From Anaerolineales bacterium UBA6055 (GTDB lineage: Bacteria; Chloroflexota; Anaerolineae; Aggregatilineales; Phototrophicaceae): a stretch of 64,000 nt of DNA. The stretch lies in assembly GCA_002428985.1 (NCBI GenBank), contig DIYL01000018.1:1-64000 (forward strand). The letters run 5' to 3'. The notes under the pieces are model-generated. The model saw nothing but the letters and a program-made list of their open reading frames with translations, was not told the DNA's origin and ran no database searches. Shown one piece after another: positions 42,236 to 50,267 of the stretch. The position numbers and the translations under genes were made by a program. The first letter of the stretch is position 1. Every line of letters starts with the position of its first letter.

Positions 42236-43552
42236 TTAACGTCTTCCAAAAATACTGCTTAGACCACCGCGTTTTTCGGTTTCTTGCTCTTGTTCATCTT
42301 CTGTGCCTGTTCCCATCAATGACGCATAAATCTGATTCGCAAGGTCTACATAGTCCCGCGTTGGGGATTTTGAGTGGTCACGTTCAAGGGCAATGAGTGG
42401 AATACCCTTGTTGATTGCATGTAACACTGCACGCTCTACATTTTCTCCACCTGGGATTTGGGCACTGACTGGACGTTTGAGCCAATTTTCGATTCGTTCT
42501 GACGTAATTCCTGACCCTTTACGACGATCATCATTTGCCCGATTCAAAGTTAGGACGACTTTCTCTTGTGGGTAGGCAAGTTGGTCAAATAAATCAAGAA
42601 CAAGACGTGAATTTTTAACAGATGGAAGAGTTGGATTTACAACGAGCATAATCTTTGTGGCAATATCAAGCAAGGGAATATTGACTGCATCTAATGTGCT
42701 AGCTGTATCTACAACAATGAAATCGTAATATGTGTTGATTTTTGCAACGATCTCGCGAACAGCGTCAGGGTAATTTTCACGGATTTCATCTGCCAGTGCC
42801 GGACGAGCTGGGCCGAGTAAGGATTTCAAACCACTATCATGGGTGACCACAATATTGTCTAAGAAGTCTGTATCTAATTCTTCAACATCTTCGGCAATAT
42901 CTGCAATCGTGGATTGCGCCGTGAGATTTAAGAACATCCCGATATCACCAAATTGCAAATCAGCATCAATCAGTAATACCTTAACACCTTCACGCATGAG
43001 TCCGGAGGCGAGATTAGTAGCAATTGTCGTACACCCTGCGCCACCCTGAGGACTATAGACCACAATAATATGTCCAGCACGGTCGCCGTCGTTTTCTTTT
43101 TTGAGATCATCAGGGTCAATAAGGACGGGACCACCAACATTGTTCTGCATTTGCTCGTATTGTCTACGAATAATTTCATATTGTTCGTAAACGCTACGGA
43201 TAGTGCTATACAATTTATCCATATTAACGGGTTTACTCAAGAAGAAGCGCGCACCTGCTAGCATTGCCCGTTGCATATAATCGGAATCATTTTGAACAGA
43301 CATCATAATAACACCGACGGTTGGGACTGCCTTTGTAACGAGGCTTGCGGCTTCTAGACCGTCCATATCCGGCATATTGATGTCCATGATAATAATATCT
43401 GGACGGAGTTCTTTTGCTAATTCGACACCTTCACGCCCGTTGCCAGCAGATCCGACAACTTTAAAATCAGTTTCGAAGGCCAGGAGTTTTTTGATACTTT
43501 CGCGAGTTTCGGCGATGTCATCAACTAGGAGAATTTTAATTTCGTCTACCAT
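42236..43552 (-). CDS. cpaE: CpaE/TadZ-like protein: receiver domain plus MinD-type ATPase
   Basis: 438 residues. A response-regulator receiver (about 5-125) has ILLVDDIAETR, the phospho-acceptor region IIIMDINMPDMDG and a conserved Lys in FLSKPVN. A ParA/MinD-type ATPase domain follows (about 160-400), opening with VVYSPQGGAGCTTIATNLA. The Walker A lacks both usual lysines (QGGAGCTT instead of KGGxGKTT), as noted for several TadZ/CpaE proteins. The C-terminus is basic and low complexity. TadZ places the Tad system at a cell pole. It lies 82 bases before cpaF in the same direction. Confidence 0.88.
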   Translation of the reverse strand: MVDEIKILLVDDIAETRESIKKLLAFETDFKVVGSAGNGREGVELAKELRPDIIIMDINMPDMDGLEAASLVTKAVPTVGVIMMSVQNDSDYMQRAMLAGARFFLSKPVNMDKLYSTIRSVYEQYEIIRRQYEQMQNNVGGPVLIDPDDLKKENDGDRAGHIIVVYSPQGGAGCTTIATNLASGLMREGVKVLLIDADLQFGDIGMFLNLTAQSTIADIAEDVEELDTDFLDNIVVTHDSGLKSLLGPARPALADEIRENYPDAVREIVAKINTYYDFIVVDTASTLDAVNIPLLDIATKIMLVVNPTLPSVKNSRLVLDLFDQLAYPQEKVVLTLNRANDDRRKGSGITSERIENWLKRPVSAQIPGGENVERAVLHAINKGIPLIALERDHSKSPTRDYVDLANQIYASLMGTGTEDEQEQETEKRGGLSSIFGRR

Positions 43553-43846
43553 TGGTGTTTGCCTATTGAACTAGTGCTTGACTGATTTGGTTATATTTCT
43601 GAGTGTTTCTGATTTTGTTAGTTTGAAGCAATTTCTATGTATTATCTCAATATTACTCTTGTTTAGAGGTTTTGTTATTGACATGGCTCTATCTAGACAA
43701 TGTAGAGTACTAACACACTTGCTTTTTACTTTGTAATCTAGGTGAGACATGAGGAACTAGGTAAGCTCGCTCATGCCTCAACATTACTGTCAGTGATAAC
43801 TGTTCGTATCATATTAAAATCAACGAACGGTATATCTGCTGCTACT
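43553..43846. other. Intergenic stretch between cpaB and cpaE
   Basis: Almost 300 bases without a gene. A short + strand frame that crosses cpaB is a shadow. TTGACA occurs at about 43678 on the + strand with only a weak -10 (TGTAGA) 17 bases on. No strong promoter for cpaE is visible on the minus strand, and I see no terminator. Confidence 0.3.
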
Positions 43847-45022
43847 TTATTCAGTACGGAGTTGAATCCGCTCGCCGATAAACAATTGACGGATGCTATC
43901 GGGTGCAGGTTCAATGGAGAAATCTACAGGACTAGGTACGTCAATTTGGAATGTTTCGGTAATATACTGTAAGTTCACTGGAACCGTTGGGACCTGCGAT
44001 GTTGATGTTGCTGATCGTAGCGCAAATGTGATTGGGAGACGAGCTTCCATCATCCAAGTTAGGACAACAGCATCTTGTGGCGAAACACCCAAGGTGATAA
44101 TGTCTGGACGTGGTGGAACAGCTGTCGGTGCTGCGGTTGCGTTGCGGTTTGCTGTCGAGCCACCGGCTTCCGCTTCTGGATCAACAGTAGGTACGGGTGA
44201 CGGGGTTGGAACAACTTTGAACAACCGCCCATCAATCGGGAAATTACCTACCCAAATAACGAGTGCCTCTTGAACCGTACGTTGAGATACCATACGTGGG
44301 CGTTGCGGTTCTGATGGTCCAACGATAACGGATTGTGTCACACCACCACCCACGTTGAATGCACCATCGAAACGTCCCTCGATACCTTGTCGTACTTCAA
44401 AAGTTTCGGGGTCAACTAGAGAAACAATATTCGGTTCAATACTCTGGAAAACAGGATCAATATCAACGAACAGCAAGGTTACCATGACATCAACGCGATC
44501 ACCGGGTTGAATTGCATAAGCAACACTGGTGATACGATCCATCGGTACGGATACTGCTACACGATTATTTGGTAGGACTGCTGCTGCATCAGACCCGACA
44601 TTTGCAAGGTTCGATAAATCTTCAACAAGCATATTCGTCAAAATCGGCTGTTCACGGAAGATGTCTGTACGAGCTTTCTTACCAATAACAAGCTCAACAT
44701 CAAAAATTGCTGCCGCTGGTGCAGATTCCTCTGGCCAACGACGTGTTGTTACTGCGTTGGGCGGAATGGTAAAACCACGTGGAATCTGTTGAACAGCAAT
44801 AACTAGCTCAACCATAGGCATTGGTGTAATGGTTGGCGCAGGTGTGTCTGTAGGACCAGAACTGGTATTGCCTCCACCAGTGTTTGCGTCACTGGTGTTG
44901 TCAGTTGCGGCATTACCTCCACCGCCACCACCGCTGAGACCTGGTAAAACAACTGCTGCAACAACACCAATGATGATAACAACAATTGCAATTACAATAA
45001 CGAGCCGAAGCCGAGGATTCAT
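43847..45022 (-). CDS. cpaB: CpaB/RcpC-family Flp pilus assembly protein
   Basis: 391 residues from ATG 45022, with GGAGG 5 bases before; an earlier in-frame TTG at 45037 overlaps that site. A basic N-terminus and one membrane helix (about 6-28) are followed by a Gly/Asn/Thr/Pro linker (about 29-65), then an SAF domain (about 70-135, LVIAVQQIPRGFTIPPNAV). The RcpC/CpaB domain follows (AVSVPMDRITSVAYAIQPGDRVDVMVTLLFVD). The middle has another Thr/Pro/Ala-rich stretch. In two-membrane bacteria CpaB works with the secretin CpaC, which is absent here. Confidence 0.85.
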   Translation of the reverse strand: MNPRLRLVIVIAIVVIIIGVVAAVVLPGLSGGGGGGNAATDNTSDANTGGGNTSSGPTDTPAPTITPMPMVELVIAVQQIPRGFTIPPNAVTTRRWPEESAPAAAIFDVELVIGKKARTDIFREQPILTNMLVEDLSNLANVGSDAAAVLPNNRVAVSVPMDRITSVAYAIQPGDRVDVMVTLLFVDIDPVFQSIEPNIVSLVDPETFEVRQGIEGRFDGAFNVGGGVTQSVIVGPSEPQRPRMVSQRTVQEALVIWVGNFPIDGRLFKVVPTPSPVPTVDPEAEAGGSTANRNATAAPTAVPPRPDIITLGVSPQDAVVLTWMMEARLPITFALRSATSTSQVPTVPVNLQYITETFQIDVPSPVDFSIEPAPDSIRQLFIGERIQLRTE

Positions 45023-45118
45023 AATTTCCTCCGTCAAGATAAATCCATAGAATAGTGATACAAATTGTTAATTAAATTGACAAATACTCAACACAGTTTT
45101 GATTACTCTCTTAACTGT

Positions 45119-45146
45119 AGTGTAGTCCATTGACAGGAATTGTCAA
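45119..45146 (-). promoter_or_regulatory. cpaB promoter with palindromic -35
   Basis: On the minus strand a perfect TTGACA (45146-45141) is followed 16 bases later by TACACT. The -35 is one arm of TTGACA-GGAAT-TGTCAA (45130-45146), a perfect 6-bp inverted repeat on the + strand. A regulator bound there would cover the promoter. Confidence 0.5.
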
Positions 45147-45193
45147 ACAATACTATTGTCCTAAACCAAATCCTGCCTATTTTGTAATGATAA

Positions 45194-46270
45194 TCAGTCT
45201 ATTGGCACTTCAATACGAACTGCAGTTCCTTCATTTTCACTACTTTGCACTGTCATGTCACCACCGACAAGTTCTACTTTATTACGAAGCATAATCATGG
45301 CAGAAATGCGTGGGTCTTCAACGACAGAGTCATCATCAGTTTCAAAGACTGTATCTGAATCAAAGCCTTTGCCATCATCCTCTACAAGGATTTTGACAGG
45401 GTCACTTGTCATATCTAAACGAATCTTTACTTCGGTGGTTGCGGCAAAGTCTCGTGCCATACTCATCAGGTCTTGAATTGTACGGAAAATGAAGACTTCC
45501 CGATAATTTTCCATACGCCGATCTTCATTGAGAATTTCGTATTCGGTATGAATATCGTTCTTTTCTGCAAACGAATTGGAATATCGCCGGACTGTTGCGG
45601 CAACACCAAGATCATCCAACATCATTGGACGTAGATCGAAAATGAAATCACGAATTTTCTGAAATGTACGGCTGGCATTGGTTTTGAGGTTATCAAGCTC
45701 TGCCGCTGCACGATCTGGGTCACGATCAAAGAGTCGCTGACAAATTTCTGCCTGCAAAATGAAATTCGTTAACGATTGCGCTGGTCCATCATGCATGACA
45801 CGAGATAAGCGTTTGCGCTCTTCTTCTTGTGCGTTGATGATTCCAACAATGTCGACCTCGCCACGTGATCTGCTGTCATCTTCATCCATTGCTTCGAGGT
45901 AATCTACACCTTCAATTTGACTAAGAATTTGTGAGAAAACCGCTTGTTGTTTTTCAAGATAGTCGTATTGCCCTTCAATTTTTTCAAGTTGCCCGCGCAT
46001 TGTTGCTAGGCGAAAGCGAACTTCAAGGGCTTCGTCATATTTATCTCGAATATCTTCACGGGGGGTAGTGTCAAGATTTTCTTTAACTGTTTGTAACTCG
46101 GTTGCGATACTAGAATAACGTTGTTGTTCTTTATCAACAGAGAGTTGAATCTGTTCTATTTGGTCTTTAATTTCTCTTAAGCGACGTTTAGTACTACCCA
46201 TTTGTTCCGTGAGCAGGTCTACAATTTCGTCTTTGGGATTATCGTCAGTAAAAAATTCTTCTCTATCCAT
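45194..46270 (-). CDS. DegS/NarX-type sensor histidine kinase, cytoplasmic
   Basis: 358 residues with no membrane helix. A coiled coil (about 20-115) precedes the HisKA_3 H-box RLSRVMHDGPAQSL with His160. The HATPase domain (about 255-357) has the G1 box VEDDGKGFD and the G2-like ENEGT, but the N-box reads IQDLMSMARDF, where family members have QEALxNxxKH; the Mg-binding Asn is Met271. Kinase activity may be weak or the protein may work mainly as a phosphatase. It starts 12 bases after the response-regulator gene, so the two form a DegS/DegU-like pair next to the Tad locus. Confidence 0.85.
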   Translation of the reverse strand: MDREEFFTDDNPKDEIVDLLTEQMGSTKRRLREIKDQIEQIQLSVDKEQQRYSSIATELQTVKENLDTTPREDIRDKYDEALEVRFRLATMRGQLEKIEGQYDYLEKQQAVFSQILSQIEGVDYLEAMDEDDSRSRGEVDIVGIINAQEEERKRLSRVMHDGPAQSLTNFILQAEICQRLFDRDPDRAAAELDNLKTNASRTFQKIRDFIFDLRPMMLDDLGVAATVRRYSNSFAEKNDIHTEYEILNEDRRMENYREVFIFRTIQDLMSMARDFAATTEVKIRLDMTSDPVKILVEDDGKGFDSDTVFETDDDSVVEDPRISAMIMLRNKVELVGGDMTVQSSENEGTAVRIEVPID

Positions 46271-46282
46271 ATTTATATTGTC

Positions 46283-46993
46283 CTATTCATCTTTAGAGCG
46301 AGAATCAACACGTACCCAGCCACGTCGAATCGCGGTGATTGCTGCTTGTGTCCGGTCATCGACATTGAGTTTCTTTAACACAGAAGTCATATGATTTTTG
46401 ACTGTTTGCTGGCTGATACCCAATTTATAAGCGATTTCTTTGTTACTCATTCCTTTTGTAACATGCTTCAGAATTTCTGTTTCACGTGGGCTGAGTGGTG
46501 AATAATGATCTTCACCATCAATTGTATAGGGACCCGATAACTCACGAATTTGTTCGTCAAGCCATTTATCACGTTGGTCTTTGGACATCCGTTCATTATT
46601 GATTACATAGTATCCTTGGCGTACGGTTTCTATAATTTTGATGAGAACTTCTGGTTTGATGTCCTTCGGGCAATAGGATGATGCCCCGACACTAATTGCA
46701 TGTACGACTTGTTCTGTATCATGATACGCTGTCAATATGATAATTGGCAAGTTAGGTCGTTCAGATTTAATCTGTCTGGCAACTTGTAATCCATTCATGC
46801 CACCCGGTAGGTTGACATCAAGAAGAATTACATCTGGTGATAGACGACGAGCATCTTCGACTGCACGTTGACCATCTTCACTTTGCCCGACGATAACAAT
46901 ATTGTCCTCATATTCCATAATCTGTTCGAGTCCAGCTCGGAAAAGAGGGTGGTCATCAACAATAAGAAGGCGTATAGGGGTTTTGTTGCCCAT
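46283..46993 (-). CDS. NarL/DegU-type response regulator
   Basis: 236 residues from ATG 46993. The receiver domain has LLIVDDHPLF and the phospho-acceptor in VILLDVNLPGG. The C-terminal LuxR-type helix-turn-helix includes LSPRETEILKHVTKGMSNKEIAYKLGISQQTVKNHM. A TTG at 47008 is an alternative start, but it lies inside a perfect hairpin. GAAAGGA is 30 bases before the ATG with that hairpin between them. It probably regulates the adjacent Tad genes or its own operon. Confidence 0.9.
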   Translation of the reverse strand: MGNKTPIRLLIVDDHPLFRAGLEQIMEYEDNIVIVGQSEDGQRAVEDARRLSPDVILLDVNLPGGMNGLQVARQIKSERPNLPIIILTAYHDTEQVVHAISVGASSYCPKDIKPEVLIKIIETVRQGYYVINNERMSKDQRDKWLDEQIRELSGPYTIDGEDHYSPLSPRETEILKHVTKGMSNKEIAYKLGISQQTVKNHMTSVLKKLNVDDRTQAAITAIRRGWVRVDSRSKDE

Positions 46994-47030
46994 AAATTCG
47001 GTAACCAAAAAGTTGGTTACTTATCCTTTC
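46994..47030 (-). promoter_or_regulatory. Hairpin between Shine-Dalgarno and start of the response regulator
   Basis: On the minus strand GAAAGGA (47030-47024) is followed by GTAACCAA-CTTT-TTGGTTAC (47020-47001), a perfect 8-bp stem with a 4-base loop, then CGAATTT and ATG (46993). If folded, the stem brings the Shine-Dalgarno to about 10 bases from the ATG. If unfolded, the gap is about 30 bases and initiation would be poor. It could also be a DNA operator. Confidence 0.5.
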
Positions 47031-47249
47031 GATACTGACAATAAGTTAAATATCTCATATACTCCCAGCTATCTTAACAAGACAGTAATTTAATGCTGTC
47101 TAATAATTTTATGCTGCATTTACTTTTGTATATTATGCTATGAGACAGGTTTGGTATGATATTAAAATTAGTACTATTGTACTTGTAGTATAGCAAAAAC
47201 AAAATTTTGTGACAATCAAACCACAACTAAAGTATGGAGGCAGACAAAT

Positions 47250-48026
47250 TTGGAACGTGTTGAGCAAAATGGTTTAGCATATTATCGACACGAAACATGG
47301 GATAATCTCAAGCACGGTGTGTTTACACGTCACGGTGGTGTGAGTAAGTCTTATTGGGCATCGCTAAATGTCGGCGGGACTAACGGTGATGATGTTGATG
47401 CAGTGCGTATCAATCATGACAAGATGTATGAAGCTTTGGATGTGAATGCTGAATGTGCGGTTACAACTTGGTTGGTGCATGGCGTAGACACAGTTGTTGC
47501 GACTCAGCCAGTTGTGGGGCGGCGTTGGCTGGCAAAAGCCGATGGAGTCGTTACAAATCGCAAAGACCTACCTTTAGTGATGCGTTATGCAGATTGTGTA
47601 CCGTTGTTGGCTTATGATCCGAAAAAAGAAGTTATTGCTTTAGGACATGCGGGTTGGCGCGGCACAGTCAACGGCATGGGTACAAGCCTCGTTAAAACAA
47701 TGCAACATTTCTATGATTGTGTTCCTGAAGACATTGAAGTTGTGATTGGACCATCTATCTCACAGGAAAATTATCAGGTAGGTGAGGAAGTTGTGGACGC
47801 TGTCATTGAATACTATGGTGAGGAAGCTGGTTTGATCCGGCGTGACCCATCCGATGACACAGCATATCTCGATTTATGGAAAGCAAACCAACTTGACTTT
47901 GAGCGACAGGGGGTTTCCCAAGTATCTACCATGGGTATCTGTACATTTGATAACACACAAGATTTCTTCTCTCATCGTGGCGAGAAGGGCAAAACAGGCC
48001 GTTTTGGTGTGGTGATGTCATTATGA
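47250..48026 (+). CDS. pgeF: PgeF/YfiH-family protein (peptidoglycan editing factor)
   Basis: 258 residues of the DUF152/LACC1 family. The metal site residues are visible in VTTWLVHGVDTVV, YADCVPLLAYDP and ALGHAGWRGTVNGM. Members have purine-nucleoside phosphorylase/deaminase activity and, in E. coli, remove wrongly inserted residues from UDP-MurNAc peptides. The start is TTG at 47250 with GGAGG 9 bases upstream. It overlaps yggS by ATGA, which matches the common yfiH-yggS-sepF-yggT order near division genes. Confidence 0.88.
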   Translation: MERVEQNGLAYYRHETWDNLKHGVFTRHGGVSKSYWASLNVGGTNGDDVDAVRINHDKMYEALDVNAECAVTTWLVHGVDTVVATQPVVGRRWLAKADGVVTNRKDLPLVMRYADCVPLLAYDPKKEVIALGHAGWRGTVNGMGTSLVKTMQHFYDCVPEDIEVVIGPSISQENYQVGEEVVDAVIEYYGEEAGLIRRDPSDDTAYLDLWKANQLDFERQGVSQVSTMGICTFDNTQDFFSHRGEKGKTGRFGVVMSL

Positions 48027-48748
48027 GTATTGCAGATAACTTAAAGCATGTTAATGAAACGATTGTATCTGCTTGTGCTAAAGTGAATCGTAATCCAGAT
48101 GACATCACATTAGTCGCTGTAAGCAAAAAGAAACCAGTTGCTGATATATTAGAGGCAATTGAAGCGGGTCAGCAACATTTTGGTGAAAATCGCGTAGAAG
48201 AAAGTACAGTCAAAATTCCGCAGGTGAATGCACAAATTGATTTACCTGTTACATGGCATATGATAGGACACATTCAAAGCCGTAAAGCTAAGATAATAGC
48301 ACCATTGTTTGATGTGATTCATTCAATAGATAGTGTGAAATTAGCTAAGAAGCTATCGTCATTAGCGGAACAGAATGAGAAGGTGATCGATGTCTTGGTG
48401 GAATGTAATGTATCTGGTGAAGACGCAAAACACGGTTTTAATGGATACAATTGGGTGCGTAATCAAGCTGTTAAAGACCATCTATGGCAAGATATAGAAA
48501 CAATCATTAACTTGCCAAATTTACGTGTCTGCGGTTTGATGACAATGGCGCCATTTGTTGATGATATTGGTGTAATTCGCCCAATATTTGCAGATTTGTT
48601 TGCACTGAGGGAAGAGTTACAAACATCTTTTAAGGTCACAATGCCAGAACTTAGTATGGGCATGACCAATGATTATGCAATAGCAATTGAAGAGGGCGCT
48701 ACGATGATTCGTGTCGGGCGGGCTATCTTCGGAGAACGTCAGTATTAG
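48023..48748 (+). CDS. yggS: YggS-type PLP homeostasis protein
   Basis: 241 residues with the single-domain alanine-racemase-like fold. The PLP lysine is in LVAVSKKKPV, followed by FGENRVEE; the C-terminal LSMGMTNDYAIAIEEGATMIRVGRAIFG binds the phosphate. It buffers free pyridoxal phosphate and has no known catalytic reaction. Its start overlaps the pgeF stop by four bases. Confidence 0.92.
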   Translation: MSIADNLKHVNETIVSACAKVNRNPDDITLVAVSKKKPVADILEAIEAGQQHFGENRVEESTVKIPQVNAQIDLPVTWHMIGHIQSRKAKIIAPLFDVIHSIDSVKLAKKLSSLAEQNEKVIDVLVECNVSGEDAKHGFNGYNWVRNQAVKDHLWQDIETIINLPNLRVCGLMTMAPFVDDIGVIRPIFADLFALREELQTSFKVTMPELSMGMTNDYAIAIEEGATMIRVGRAIFGERQY

Positions 48749-48778
48749 TGTAATGTTCGTAAAGAGAGGTATATTCAC

Positions 48779-49030
48779 ATGGGTAGTATCTTAGCAATTC
48801 TGATCTGGTTCTTGCAAATTTACCAGTTCCTCATCATCGCACGTGTGTTATTGAGTTGGTTACCAAACGTGGACTATAGTAATCCGATTGTGCAGTTTCT
48901 TTACCAAGCCACAGAGCCTGTGCTTGCACCGATCCGTAATGCACTTCCACAGATGAATGGTTTGGATCTTAGTCCAATTGTTGTGTGGTTTGGGATTACG
49001 ATTCTCACACAAATGATTATCATGATGTAA
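48779..49030 (+). CDS. YggT family membrane protein
   Basis: 83 residues with two hydrophobic helices (about 5-27 and 60-82). The middle VLLSWLPNVDYSNPIVQFLYQATEPVLAPIRNALP is the YggT signature. The family is often encoded near division genes and linked to envelope processes. It begins 31 bases after yggS with AGAGG upstream. Confidence 0.88.
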   Translation: MGSILAILIWFLQIYQFLIIARVLLSWLPNVDYSNPIVQFLYQATEPVLAPIRNALPQMNGLDLSPIVVWFGITILTQMIIMM

Positions 49031-49070
49031 ACGTATCAAATACGTTCGAGTTGTGGTGTAAAATTCAGAA

Positions 49071-49108
49071 GCCTTGTACAATACCTATATTGTTGTACAG
49101 GGCTTTTT
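49071..49108 (+). terminator. Intrinsic terminator after yggT
   Basis: GCCTTGTACA (49071-49080) pairs with TGTACAGGGC (49094-49103) and is followed by TTTTT. It ends the pgeF-yggS-yggT unit, so the DUF167 gene that follows needs its own promoter or readthrough. Confidence 0.82.
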
Positions 49109-49156
49109 CTGTGTAACATAAGGACATGATGTTAATTGTAAAAAAGGCAGTGTTTC

Positions 49157-49462
49157 ATGAGCGATAGAAAATTCGAAATTACAGATGCACGTGGCGGTGC
49201 TGCATTGGGTGTACGTGTTGTTACCCGTGCGGCAGAAACTGAACTTGCTGGACGTAATGATGACAATACATTGAAAATTCGATTAAAATCAACGCCAGCG
49301 GGTGATCCATCGGCTAACCAAGAATTGGTTGAATTTTTAGCAGAAAAATTAGAAGTTGATACATCGAGGATTGAAATTGTTGCGGGTGAATCTAACCGCG
49401 ATAAAATATTGAGCATTGAAGGCATGACAGTTAATCAAGTCGAAGAAAAACTTGGCTTATAA
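49157..49462 (+). CDS. DUF167 (YggU) family protein
   Basis: 101 residues of DUF167. The family pattern is visible: VRVVTRAAETELAG near the start, LKIRLKSTPAGDPSANQELVEFLAEKL in the middle (usually VDGKAN; here GDPSAN), and SRIEIVAGESNRDKILSIEG at the end. Function is unknown, but the gene commonly accompanies yggT. AAGG lies before the ATG. Confidence 0.85.
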   Translation: MSDRKFEITDARGGAALGVRVVTRAAETELAGRNDDNTLKIRLKSTPAGDPSANQELVEFLAEKLEVDTSRIEIVAGESNRDKILSIEGMTVNQVEEKLGL

Positions 49463-49499
49463 ACCGTCTAACATATCCAATAAAGAGTGAATTTTTGCT

Positions 49500-50267
49500 A
49501 TGCCTAGATTGTCGGGGTGGTTATTATTATTGTTGAGTATTGTTGCATGTTCGCCACAAGCTGTTGATACACCAATACCAACATTAACACTGATTCCTCC
49601 CACAGTTACACCAACTGTGACACCAATTATCCCGACAACAACCCCACAGGATTTGCCAGTTGCTCAGGATTTTGTCTTAACGCCATCACCTATGCCATTA
49701 CAACCTATGATTAACTCGGATATGACTGTTGATTCTGAGGTCATTTTGACAACACGTCAACATCTTGCAGATAATACCGGTGTTGCTACTGATTTAATTC
49801 AATTAATCAAAGTATCTCCACGTATCTATTACAATGCCGACTGTACAACCGGCCAGCAAATTATCCCACCTCCGTTTAGTAATGGGTATGAGGTTGTGTG
49901 GGTATTAGATAATCAGACCCATCTATATCTCACTTGGGATGATACAGCGTTTGTTTGGTGTGAAATTGAGCGCTTGCGTGGAGATTATTTGACGGCGATT
50001 GATCCGATTGCAGCTGAACTATCAGCATTAGCATTGCGTCTTGTCCGCCAAAATGATGAAGTTGATGGTGAATCTGTTACCTTAGAGGATGTTGTGCCGA
50101 TGCAGTGGCAAGACAGTAGTCTTGGGTGTCCCCAAGAAGGACAGACTTATACCTCTGTACAGATTGATGGGTATCGTATTGTGGTAACTGATGAGGAGAC
50201 AAGCTATTTATTCCATACGGATTCTGTACAGCTTGTCCCCTGTGAATTTGATCGTGCGACTAATTAA
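49500..50267 (+). CDS. Lipoprotein of unknown function
   Basis: 255 residues. The signal ends in lipobox LSIVACSPQ, and a Thr/Pro-rich spacer (about 20-55) follows. The folded part includes two sections of similar form: an early one with ADNTGVATDLIQLIKVSPRIYYNADCTT and a later one with VTLEDVVPMQWQDSSLGCPQEGQTY. The paired pattern (DCxTG... and SLGCPQEG...) suggests a repeated domain with Cys, typical of exported proteins of unassigned role. It ends 8 bases into the convergent NACHT gene. Confidence 0.65.
   Translation: MPRLSGWLLLLLSIVACSPQAVDTPIPTLTLIPPTVTPTVTPIIPTTTPQDLPVAQDFVLTPSPMPLQPMINSDMTVDSEVILTTRQHLADNTGVATDLIQLIKVSPRIYYNADCTTGQQIIPPPFSNGYEVVWVLDNQTHLYLTWDDTAFVWCEIERLRGDYLTAIDPIAAELSALALRLVRQNDEVDGESVTLEDVVPMQWQDSSLGCPQEGQTYTSVQIDGYRIVVTDEETSYLFHTDSVQLVPCEFDRATN

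Noticed and set aside
43742..43972. + strand frame in the cpaB/cpaE gap
   Set aside because: Half of it is antisense to cpaB, with no RBS and no recognisable pattern.
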